Source: an uncultured Bacilli bacterium (GTDB lineage Bacteria > Bacillota_I > Bacilli_A > RF39 > UBA660). From it: a DNA stretch of 59,047 nucleotides. Below, in pieces: positions 25,890 through 34,131 of this stretch. The stretch covers positions 1-59,047 of the forward strand of contig CAKOLD010000004.1 of assembly GCA_934096015.1 (NCBI GenBank). Reading direction: 5' to 3'. Both the position numbers and the translations under genes were made by a program. The notes under the pieces are model-generated. The model ran no database searches. It saw only the letters and a program-made list of their open reading frames with translations, and was not told the origin of the DNA. How positions within the stretch are numbered: position 1 is the first letter of the stretch; every line of letters starts with the position of its first letter.

Positions 25890-27377
25890 ATGAAAAAAAA
25901 TTTAAATAATTTTTTAAACTTTTCTATAATTGGTTTAATGATAATAACTCCAATTTTAGATATGCGATTTTGGTTTAATAGAATAACAACTTTAATACAA
26001 GTGATGTTAATTGGTATTATACTTCTCGTAAAACTTATTACTAATCAAGAATCAAGAAAGAACTTTTGGAAACTACTAATTTTTTATTTGTTAAGTATTA
26101 TTTATTTAATAATAAATTATTTTAGAAGTAAAAACTTTAATTCTTATTTTGTAGGTAATTTTAATTATAGTATTTATAAAGAAACTTTAACAATAATTAA
26201 ACTTCTTATGCCATTAACCCTATTATTTATTTTAAAATATTCAGACATTTCTAAAAAAGCATATACTAATATTATAAAATATTGGACTATATATTTTTCA
26301 TTAATAATAATAGTAACAGACATTTTTAAAATAGGTTATGGAAGTTACAGTGATCAATTAATAAAATATAATATGTTCGATTGGATAAACAAACCATATT
26401 ATTTTGATACGGCATGTAAAGGATTTTTTAATTATGCAAATCAAGTAGCATGTATTCTAGTTTTGTTATTAATAACCAATGTTTATAATTTTTTCAAAAA
26501 TAAAACAAAAAATATAACGTATGTTATATTACTATCATTAGCAATGATAACTTTGGGTACAAGAATTTCCACACTTGGAGGTCTGTTAGTTTTAATATGT
26601 ATTTGTCTTCTGACTGAAGTATATAAAAAAATCAATAAAATTACATTAAATAAAAAAAGATATTTAATAATAATACCAATATTATTATGGATTCTATTAA
26701 TTCCTATAAGTCCATACAGTAATAGAAATATTGAATTAAATAAGGATAAAGAAATTAAAAATTACGAAAATTCAAATACAAATGATGAGGAATCGTTAAA
26801 AAATGACAAATCATCCACAAAAATTAAAACTGATAATGAAGAAATACAATTTTATACTAAGGAAGACTTACTAAGACAAAAATTTGATAAAGAAGTTAAT
26901 AATGATGTTTTACCAGAAAGATTCTATAAAGAAATATATTCATATTATAATGATCCTTACTTTTGGAATGACTTTATAGATAAAAATAATATAAACGACA
27001 TAAATTACAGATTAATAGAAATAAGCATCATAAAAAGAATAAAAACGATTAATGATAATCCTCTTGATGATTGGTTTGGGATAAGTAATTCACGTATTCA
27101 AAATGTTGTAAATGTTGAAAGAGATTTTCAATTACAATTTTATGCATATGGAATAATTGGTTGTCTCATATTGTTACTCACTTATCCAATATTGTTAATA
27201 AAAAGTATAAGAAGGTTTTTCAACAACAAATCTTTAGAATCAATACTACAACTAGTAGTAGTTACAATATTTATATTAATGTCATTTTTAAGTGGAAATA
27301 TTTTAAACTTTTTAACGTGCACAATTCCTATGATATTCATATTTAACTACTATAATTTAAATGAAAAGGAACTCTAA
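25890..27377 (+). CDS. O-antigen polymerase/ligase-like (Wzy/WaaL-type) membrane protein
   Basis: The 495-aa protein has about 10-12 hydrophobic segments and a long hydrophilic loop (about residues 280-395), typical of Wzy polymerases and WaaL-type ligases that join lipid-linked glycans outside the membrane. The segment FQLQFYAYGIIGCLILLLTY after the loop fits the Wzy_C pattern. An open frame begins at 25851, but GGAG at 25881 points to the ATG at 25890, leaving the hairpin in the leader. A terminator with an embedded promoter follows. Whether it polymerises or ligates cannot be told from sequence. Confidence 0.75.
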   Translation: MKKNLNNFLNFSIIGLMIITPILDMRFWFNRITTLIQVMLIGIILLVKLITNQESRKNFWKLLIFYLLSIIYLIINYFRSKNFNSYFVGNFNYSIYKETLTIIKLLMPLTLLFILKYSDISKKAYTNIIKYWTIYFSLIIIVTDIFKIGYGSYSDQLIKYNMFDWINKPYYFDTACKGFFNYANQVACILVLLLITNVYNFFKNKTKNITYVILLSLAMITLGTRISTLGGLLVLICICLLTEVYKKINKITLNKKRYLIIIPILLWILLIPISPYSNRNIELNKDKEIKNYENSNTNDEESLKNDKSSTKIKTDNEEIQFYTKEDLLRQKFDKEVNNDVLPERFYKEIYSYYNDPYFWNDFIDKNNINDINYRLIEISIIKRIKTINDNPLDDWFGISNSRIQNVVNVERDFQLQFYAYGIIGCLILLLTYPILLIKSIRRFFNNKSLESILQLVVVTIFILMSFLSGNILNFLTCTIPMIFIFNYYNLNEKEL

Positions 27378-27384
27378 AACCTAC

Positions 27385-27425
27385 AAACTGGCCAAATTTG
27401 TTGAAATTTAGCCAGTTTTTGTTTA
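27385..27425 (+). terminator. Terminator after the Wzy-like gene
   Basis: AAACTGGC (27385-27392) pairs with GCCAGTTT (27411-27418), with an inner AAATTT/AAATTT stem and GTTG loop, followed by T residues. A promoter for the export operon overlaps its 3' half. Confidence 0.85.
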
Positions 27426-27429
27426 TAAT
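27401..27429 (+). promoter_or_regulatory. Promoter of the tagGH operon nested in a terminator
   Basis: TTGAAA (27401-27406), 17 nt, TATAAT (27424-27429). The -35 box lies in the loop and inner stem of the preceding terminator and the spacer covers its 3' arm. Confidence 0.65.
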
Positions 27430-27450
27430 TTTATATAGAAAGGATTATAA

Positions 27451-28245
27451 ATGAAAAAAATAATTAATAATTTAAAATATACATACAAAAAATATGGATT
27501 TTTAATGAAAGAATTAGTTTCCAGAGATTTTAAAGTAAAATATAAAAGAAGTGTTTTAGGAGTAGTATGGAGTTTATTATATCCGTTATTAACTATGGCA
27601 GTAATGGCTCTAGTATTTACTAATGTATTTAAATTTTCAACTCCTGGAGTAAATTATTTAGTTTATTTACTAAGCGGATTGGTACTATTTAACTATTTTA
27701 ACGAAGCTTCTAATTTAGCAATGAGTAGTGTGGTAGCAAATTTTAGTTTAATAAATAAAGTATATATGCCTAAATATATTTTTCCTTTATCAAAATGCCT
27801 ATTTGTAGGAATTAATTTTTTATTAACTCTAATTCCATTATACATAGTGATATTTTTAACAGGAACTGGAGTGAATGTTTATCACTTATTATTACCATAT
27901 TTATTTTTATGCCTATTATTATTTACCATAGGATTTGGATTTATTTTATCAACTATAGCTGTATTTCTAAGAGATATGTTTTACATCTACGGGGTAGTAA
28001 TTACATTATGGACATATCTTACTCCAATAATGTATGATATTTCTATTATACCTGAAAAATATCAAATCTTTATGAAATTTAATCCAATGTACTGGTTCCT
28101 AGATTTTGCTAGACAAATCATTTCATACAATCAGTGTCCTGGATTTAGCAACTTTTTATACTGTGGAATATTTGCAGCAGGATCACTATTACTAGGAATA
28201 TTTTTATTTAAGAAAAATCAAGATAAGTTTATATATTATGTTTAG
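27451..28245 (+). CDS. tagG: ABC-2 polysaccharide/teichoic acid export permease (TagG/Wzm)
   Basis: The permease moves a finished undecaprenyl-linked polymer across the membrane. The 264-aa protein has the family N-terminus (ELVSRDFKVKYKRSVLGVVW) and six membrane helices, with LRDMFYIYGVVITLWTYLTP and FNPMYWFLDFARQII near the end. AAAGGA precedes the start. The ATPase partner begins 8 nt after the stop. It heads an operon of about eleven tightly spaced genes running to 39357. Confidence 0.93.
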   Translation: MKKIINNLKYTYKKYGFLMKELVSRDFKVKYKRSVLGVVWSLLYPLLTMAVMALVFTNVFKFSTPGVNYLVYLLSGLVLFNYFNEASNLAMSSVVANFSLINKVYMPKYIFPLSKCLFVGINFLLTLIPLYIVIFLTGTGVNVYHLLLPYLFLCLLLFTIGFGFILSTIAVFLRDMFYIYGVVITLWTYLTPIMYDISIIPEKYQIFMKFNPMYWFLDFARQIISYNQCPGFSNFLYCGIFAAGSLLLGIFLFKKNQDKFIYYV

Positions 28246-28253
28246 GTGATAAA

Positions 28254-29018
28254 ATGGAAAAAAAAGATATAATGATAGAAGTAAATGATGTTTCAATGCG
28301 TTTTAATTTAGGTATAGAAAAAGGCTTTTCTATAAAACAAGCATTTGTAGACATTTTTAATAAAGAAAAAAGAAAAAAGAAAAAAAAGAATCCAGAATTT
28401 TGGGCACTAAAAAATGTTGATTTTAAAATTAATCGAGGAGAAGTTGTAGGTTTTGTTGGTTCCAATGGAGCAGGAAAATCTACATTATTAAAAGTCGTGG
28501 CTGGAGTTATGAAACCAACAAAAGGAAATGTAAAAGCATATGGCAATATATGCCCAATGATTGAACTAGGAGCTGGCTTCGATCCACAACTAACTGCAAG
28601 GGAAAATATATATTTAAATGGTGCTGTAATGGGATATTCTAAAGAATTAATAGATTCTAAGTTTAATGAAATTGTAGAGTTTTCAGAATTAAAAGATTTT
28701 TTAGATGTTCCTGTTCAAAACTTTTCGAGTGGTATGGTGGCAAGACTTGCATTTAGTATAGCAACAATTGTAGATCCAGAAATTTTAATTGTAGATGAAA
28801 TCCTGTCAGTTGGAGATATAGCATTTCAAGCAAAAAGTGAACAGAAAATGCTTAATATGATCAACGGGGGGACAACAGTTCTTTTCGTTTCACATTCAAT
28901 AGAACAAATAAAAAAAATGTGTAATAGAGTTATTTGGATAGAACATGGAGTTGTCCAAAAAATCGGTGGAAAAGAAGTTTGCGATGAGTATATAAAATTT
29001 ATGAAGGTATCCGAATGA
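28254..29018 (+). CDS. tagH: ABC exporter ATPase for surface polymer (TagH/Wzt)
   Basis: This is the ATP-binding partner of the permease. Walker A is GFVGSNGAGKSTLLKVVAG (near residue 66), the signature is the Wzt/TagH-specific NFSSGMVARLAFS, and Walker B is ILIVDEILSVGD, followed by the switch His in SHSIEQIK. At 254 aa it has no C-terminal carbohydrate-binding domain, so export would not depend on a capping group on the glycan end. AGGTGAT overlaps the permease stop. The next gene overlaps by 4 nt. Confidence 0.94.
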   Translation: MEKKDIMIEVNDVSMRFNLGIEKGFSIKQAFVDIFNKEKRKKKKKNPEFWALKNVDFKINRGEVVGFVGSNGAGKSTLLKVVAGVMKPTKGNVKAYGNICPMIELGAGFDPQLTARENIYLNGAVMGYSKELIDSKFNEIVEFSELKDFLDVPVQNFSSGMVARLAFSIATIVDPEILIVDEILSVGDIAFQAKSEQKMLNMINGGTTVLFVSHSIEQIKKMCNRVIWIEHGVVQKIGGKEVCDEYIKFMKVSE

Positions 29019-30103
29019 AAAAAATAATTTTTTTTAGCAAACACATGAATATTGGAGGAATGGAAAAATCACTAGTAATATTGTTAAATAGCTTGACGAA
29101 ATATTATGACATTACTTTGGTTTTAGAGCAAAAAAAAGGGTTACTTCTTAATGATTTAAATTCTCTAATCAAAGTTAAAGAGTATAAGTTGAGTACAAGC
29201 AAAAATATAGTATTTAGAAAAATTGTAAATTATTTAAAAAGAACATTATGGACTTTAAAAAATTACCATTCATACGATTTTTCATGTAATTATGCAACAT
29301 ATTCTATTATAGGATCCAAGCTTGCATTAGCAGCTTCAAAGAATAATGCTTTTTACATTCATAGTGATTATTATAATGTTTTTAATCAAAACATAGAGGA
29401 ATTTAAAAGATTTTTTTTGCCCCATAAGATAGATAAATTTAGAAATATTATATTTGTTTCGAATGAAAGTCAAAAAAATTTCTTAAAAGTATATCCGAAA
29501 TTTGAAGAAAAGTGTTGTGTTATTAATAATCTAATAGATTATATAAACATTCGAAAACTAGGCGCTAAAATCGCAAAAAGTAATATACAAATAAACAAAA
29601 ATAATAAAAATTTTATTTTTATAGGAAGACTTGACAACAATTCCAAAAATTTTGATTTAATGCTAGATTCTTTTAATATTTCGATAAAAAAAGAAGCTAG
29701 TATTAATCTTTTTATAGTAGGGACTGGACCATATGAAAACTCAATAAAAAAATATATTGAATTAAATAATCTTGAAACAAATATTAAGCTGATTTCAGAA
29801 ACAAAAAATCCGTATACTTATTTGAATCAGTGTGATGCCCTTATTTTGACTTCTAATTTTGAAGGTTTTCCAGTTGTATACCTGGAGGCCCTTGTTTTAA
29901 ACAAGAATATATTAACAACGATAAGTACTAGTGATGAATCTATAAATATTAAGGATTATAGTACTATATTAAAGAAAAATTCTGAAGATATAAGTAAAAA
30001 AATATTAGAGTTTAAGAAAACTGATAGAATTAATAATATTGATTTTAATAAGATAAATAAAATAAAAATTGAAAAGATAAAAAAATTGATAGAGGTGAAC
30101 TAA
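29015..30103 (+). CDS. Glycosyltransferase family 4
   Basis: A 362-aa GT-B glycosyltransferase. The N-terminal domain starts with FFSKHMNIGGMEKSLV, the glycine-rich acceptor loop. The C-terminal domain has FIFIGRLDNNSKNFDLML, LFIVGTGPYENSIKKY and the donor-binding SNFEGFPVVYLEAL with the E-x7-E pattern. It is a retaining cytoplasmic enzyme; the sugars are unknown. It overlaps tagH by 4 nt and the next gene by 1 nt. Confidence 0.9.
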   Translation: MKKIIFFSKHMNIGGMEKSLVILLNSLTKYYDITLVLEQKKGLLLNDLNSLIKVKEYKLSTSKNIVFRKIVNYLKRTLWTLKNYHSYDFSCNYATYSIIGSKLALAASKNNAFYIHSDYYNVFNQNIEEFKRFFLPHKIDKFRNIIFVSNESQKNFLKVYPKFEEKCCVINNLIDYINIRKLGAKIAKSNIQINKNNKNFIFIGRLDNNSKNFDLMLDSFNISIKKEASINLFIVGTGPYENSIKKYIELNNLETNIKLISETKNPYTYLNQCDALILTSNFEGFPVVYLEALVLNKNILTTISTSDESINIKDYSTILKKNSEDISKKILEFKKTDRINNIDFNKINKIKIEKIKKLIEVN

Positions 30104-31896
30104 TGGAAAAATACATTCATTATTGTTGGTTTGGGGGAAAACCATTACCGAAGCTTGCACGGAAGTGCATTAAAAGTTGGAAAAAATATTTACCTGATTT
30201 TGAAATAATAGAATGGAATGAAAATAATTTTGACGTAAATATAACAAAGTTTTCTAAAGAAGCCTACAAACAAAAAAAATGGGCTTTCGTAAGTGATGTG
30301 GCGAGAATCTACGCTTTAAAAAACTATGGTGGAATATACTTTGATACTGATATGATTGTTAAAAAAAATATAGATGAGTTATTAAAACACGAAGTAGTTG
30401 CTGGCTGGGAATCAGAATATAACGTAGCTGTTGGAGTATTAACATCAAAACATAAAGAAAATGAATTAATAAACAAACTTTGGAATTTTTATTGTGAAAA
30501 TGACTTTTCTGTAGAAAACGTATATTCTTTATCAATACCAACAGTACTTACAAACATTTTGAAAAGTGACTACAATTTAAAATCAAATCATTTAGAAAAT
30601 CAGGAATTACCAACTGGAATTAAAATTTATGCAAGAGATTATTTTTATCCTATTAGCTGTGACAAAACGCCTAATATGTTCACTAATAGAACCCGCATGA
30701 TACATTACTACATGGGAAGTTGGTTGACTGATTCAGATAAAAAAAGGATAAAGTTTCAAATGGTTTTTGGAAAAAAAATGGGCAATACGCTTTTGAACTT
30801 TTTGGTGTGGACTAAACATACAATAAAAAAAATAGCAAAATTCTTTTTATATCCATACGTTTTATACAGACGTAAAAAAAATAAAAATTACACATACTTA
30901 GTTGAAAAACAAGAATTTTTTGAACAAACTAATTCAATAAAAAAATATGATTATGTAGCACTTTATAATAAGTATTGGTTAGGGACTCAATATGCTACAA
31001 AAGAACTTTTTGAAAATTGCATTGGAATTACTGAAATGAACGATGAAAGAAACGTTCAAGATATTGTTGATTTTATAATAGCAAAACAAATTAAATTAGT
31101 TATTTTTAGTGCATTTTCTAAAGGCTGGAATAAAATTGTTAAAAGTTTAAAAGAAAAAGACCCTAATATAGTAATAAAAGTAATTTGGCATGGGTCGAAC
31201 GCCATGAATGTGGAATATTATGATTGGGAAATGTTTGAAGAAATATTTAAACTTCATGATAAAAAACTAATTAATTCAATAGCCTTTGTAAAAAAAAGTA
31301 TGTATGAATTTTATAAGAAAAAAAACTACAGAGTTGAGTTGTTATTAAATACTGTACATTTGCCAAAAATCAAAGTAGAAAAACATAAAAGTGATAAAAC
31401 AAAAATTGGATTATACGCATCTGGAGACAGGTGGGTTAAAAATTTTTATAATCAATTAGCAGCTGCTAGTCTATTTCCCAATGCCAGCATCGATTGTATT
31501 CCGCTTGGAGAGAAAACAATAAAGATGGCAAAAATTTTTGATGTAAGTATAAGCGGTTTATCGTCGTCTTTACCTAGAACAAAATTATTAGAAAGAATAG
31601 GAAAAAATGATATTAATTTCTATGTAACTTTTTCAGAATGTGCTCCTATGTTACCTCTAGAGAGTTTTGAATTGGGCGTACCATGTATTACTGCACATAA
31701 CCATCATTATTGGGAAGGTACAGAATTGGCAAAATATTTAATAGTTGACGAAAATGATAACGTAAACAAAATTTATGAGAAAGCAGAATTTTGTTTAAAG
31801 AATAAAGAAAAAGTTTTGGAGCTATATAAAAATTGGAAAAGGGAATATGATAAAGAAGCAAAGAAAAGTGTAAATAAATTTTTAAATAGAAGTTAG
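30103..31896 (+). CDS. Two-domain glycosyltransferase: GT32 plus GT-B-like C-terminal domain
   Basis: Residues 1-250 match capsular GT32 (OCH1-like) transferases: IHYCWFGGKPLPKLARKCI, FVSDVARIYALKNYGGIYF and the metal-binding D81-T82-D83. Residues about 280-597 form a second GT-like region with IGLYASGDRWVKNFYNQLAA, FSECAPMLPLESFELGVPC and a Glu-rich donor pocket reminiscent of GT4 C-terminal halves, although its N-terminal half is short. The protein may add two sugars in turn, or the second domain may bind the acceptor. GAGGTG precedes the start. Sugars are unknown. Confidence 0.8.
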   Translation: MEKYIHYCWFGGKPLPKLARKCIKSWKKYLPDFEIIEWNENNFDVNITKFSKEAYKQKKWAFVSDVARIYALKNYGGIYFDTDMIVKKNIDELLKHEVVAGWESEYNVAVGVLTSKHKENELINKLWNFYCENDFSVENVYSLSIPTVLTNILKSDYNLKSNHLENQELPTGIKIYARDYFYPISCDKTPNMFTNRTRMIHYYMGSWLTDSDKKRIKFQMVFGKKMGNTLLNFLVWTKHTIKKIAKFFLYPYVLYRRKKNKNYTYLVEKQEFFEQTNSIKKYDYVALYNKYWLGTQYATKELFENCIGITEMNDERNVQDIVDFIIAKQIKLVIFSAFSKGWNKIVKSLKEKDPNIVIKVIWHGSNAMNVEYYDWEMFEEIFKLHDKKLINSIAFVKKSMYEFYKKKNYRVELLLNTVHLPKIKVEKHKSDKTKIGLYASGDRWVKNFYNQLAAASLFPNASIDCIPLGEKTIKMAKIFDVSISGLSSSLPRTKLLERIGKNDINFYVTFSECAPMLPLESFELGVPCITAHNHHYWEGTELAKYLIVDENDNVNKIYEKAEFCLKNKEKVLELYKNWKREYDKEAKKSVNKFLNRS

Positions 31897-31907
31897 GAGT
31901 ATAAAAA

Positions 31908-32135
31908 ATGGATAACAATACAAGGAGAATTCAGGAATTAGAAAAAGAACTATATCATGAAAAATTAATGAACAGATTAATGACAGGTGAAAACACAGAA
32001 TTAAAAAAAATTATTTTTGGTTTGAAAGAATATATAAGTAAATATTCAGTATCAATAGAGAAAATAGAAAGAATGAGAAACACTTTGTTTTATAAATTCC
32101 TAAGAAGAATAAAGAGTTTTATTAAAAGAGGATAA
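31908..32135 (+). CDS. Small coiled-coil protein in the glycan operon
   Basis: The 75-aa protein is a predicted coiled coil (RIQELEKELYHEKLMNRLM, then TELKKIIFGLKEYI) ending in RNTLFYKFLRRIKSFIKR. This basic tail resembles the helical segment next to glycosyltransferase domains in large surface-glycan enzymes. TAGGAG precedes the start and only 1 nt separates it from the next gene. I infer a scaffold or membrane-docking partner for the flanking transferases; no family is recognised. Confidence 0.65.
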   Translation: MDNNTRRIQELEKELYHEKLMNRLMTGENTELKKIIFGLKEYISKYSVSIEKIERMRNTLFYKFLRRIKSFIKRG

Positions 32136-32136
32136 T

Positions 32137-34131
32137 ATGAATAGTAAAAAATTAAATTATATAGTTGATGATTTAATATATGGATATTCTCAATATGATT
32201 TTCTTTTAAGTGATGATAATAACATTGGTTACAACGGAAGTAATTTAACGATAGTAATTCTAACCTATAATAGAGCTCAGGCGACTTTAAAATTGTTAAA
32301 ATCGATAGAAAAAAATATTGATAATTATGCAGGAAAAATTTTGATAGCGGATAACGGATCAGATAAAAAAGAACTGGACAAGATTTACGAATACGCAAAA
32401 AAATCAAATTTGGATATTAGGGTTGAAGAATTTGATAAAAACTATGGAGTTGCTGGTGGACGAAATAGAGCATTTTCTTTGGTAGAAACAGATTGGATAT
32501 TGAGTCTCGATAACGACATCTATTTTATAAATAATCCATTAAACGAAATTCAGCATACTTTATCTCTTTTAGGAACCAAATTTTTAAATATGCCATTACT
32601 TTCAGAAGACAAAAAAACTATTTTTTCAAATGGAGGAGTTCTTTTTACAGAATATAATATTAACGGCTCCGTTGTAGGAGGAGGGTCATTATTTGCTCAA
32701 TGCAGTTTAGATGAAGTAAATGATCTAAAACCTTCTTTATCAACATTTTTGCTTGGTGGAGCTTCCATATTAAATAAACATGAATTTTTAAGGTGTGGAA
32801 AATTTGATGAAAATATGTTTATTGGATTTGAAGACATTGATTTTTCCATTACTTTATTTAATTTAGGATTAAAAATAGGAAACTGTCCTACACTAAGTCT
32901 TGTTCATGATCATACAATTAAAACTGATAAAAAATCTTTAGAATATGAAAAAATGAGATTCAGTCATGGAATCATTAAAGAATCAGCATTATATTTGGAA
33001 AAAAAGAGAGGATTAAAAATCTGGAATGCTAATACAGAAATGTGGATAAAACAAAGGCAAAGAGATTTAGGAATTTTTGTTGAGGAAAATACAATTAGTA
33101 AAAACAAAACCAAAAAGAAACGAATTGCATTAGTCGTTGATGTTAAAGGTTGGTGTTTTTGGAATATTGCTTCAATAATAAAAGAAAAATTATCAAAAGA
33201 ATATGATTTTGAAATAATAAATATGGAGGAACTAGACAATAACATGGCAAAGTTATTTCTATATACAAAAGATTCCTTTGATTTAATACATATTTTTTGG
33301 AGAGGTCACTTAACACTACTCCCATTTTACGAAAATTATATTCAAGAATGTGGATTAACATATAATTCATTTTTAGATTTATATGTTTATTCACAAAACA
33401 TCACCACATCAGTATACGATCATTTATTTTTAGATGATATTGATAAAATTAATGATATTTTTAAAAAGGTTAAATCCTACACTGTTTCTTCAAAAATACT
33501 TAATGATATTTACAGTACAAACAATAAAATTCTGAAAAAGCCATTATGTGTAATAACTGATGGGGTAGATTTAAATCTATTTAAGCCTAAAAATCTAGAT
33601 AGATTCAAAAAAACAGAAAAAATTGTTGTTGGATGGGTAGGAAATAGTGCGTGGTCAAAAGATATAGAAGATTTTAAGGGATTTAATACAATTATAAAAC
33701 CAGTTTTAACAGAATTAAAAGAAGAAGGATATTCAATAGAATTTGAGTTTGCTGATAAACAAGAAAAAATGATATTACATGAGGAAATGCCCAATTACTA
33801 TGCAAAAATAAATCTTTTGGTTTGTGCATCAAAGTGTGAAGGAACTCCTAACCCAGTGTTAGAGGCAATGGCTTGTGGTGTTCCAATTATAACTACTAAC
33901 GTTGGAATAGTAAAAGAGGCTTTTGGTAAAAAGCAAAGCGATTACATTTTAGATGAAAGAAGTAAAAAAGCATTAAAAGAAAAAATAATTTCAGTTATAA
34001 ATAATAAAGACATATTAAAAGACTTAAGTGACGAAAATTTAAAACAAATAAAAAAATGGGACTGGTCATTTAAGTGTGCTGATTTCAAAAAATTTTTTGA
34101 TATTTGTATAGGTGATAACGATGAAAAATAA
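32137..34131 (+). CDS. Two-domain glycosyltransferase: GT2 plus GT4
   Basis: Residues 30-300 are a GT-A family 2 domain: LTIVILTYNRAQATLKLLKS, LIADNGS, D125-N126-D127 and GFEDIDFSITLFNLGLKIG. Residues about 325-664 are a GT-B family 4 domain: RIALVVDVKGWCFWNIA, VVGWVGNSAWSKDIEDF and the donor motif CEGTPNPVLEAMACGVPIIT with Glu568 and Glu576. Two complete but unlike catalytic folds in one chain suggest consecutive sugar additions. It overlaps the next gene by 11 nt. The sugars are unknown. Confidence 0.87.
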   Translation: MNSKKLNYIVDDLIYGYSQYDFLLSDDNNIGYNGSNLTIVILTYNRAQATLKLLKSIEKNIDNYAGKILIADNGSDKKELDKIYEYAKKSNLDIRVEEFDKNYGVAGGRNRAFSLVETDWILSLDNDIYFINNPLNEIQHTLSLLGTKFLNMPLLSEDKKTIFSNGGVLFTEYNINGSVVGGGSLFAQCSLDEVNDLKPSLSTFLLGGASILNKHEFLRCGKFDENMFIGFEDIDFSITLFNLGLKIGNCPTLSLVHDHTIKTDKKSLEYEKMRFSHGIIKESALYLEKKRGLKIWNANTEMWIKQRQRDLGIFVEENTISKNKTKKKRIALVVDVKGWCFWNIASIIKEKLSKEYDFEIINMEELDNNMAKLFLYTKDSFDLIHIFWRGHLTLLPFYENYIQECGLTYNSFLDLYVYSQNITTSVYDHLFLDDIDKINDIFKKVKSYTVSSKILNDIYSTNNKILKKPLCVITDGVDLNLFKPKNLDRFKKTEKIVVGWVGNSAWSKDIEDFKGFNTIIKPVLTELKEEGYSIEFEFADKQEKMILHEEMPNYYAKINLLVCASKCEGTPNPVLEAMACGVPIITTNVGIVKEAFGKKQSDYILDERSKKALKEKIISVINNKDILKDLSDENLKQIKKWDWSFKCADFKKFFDICIGDNDEK

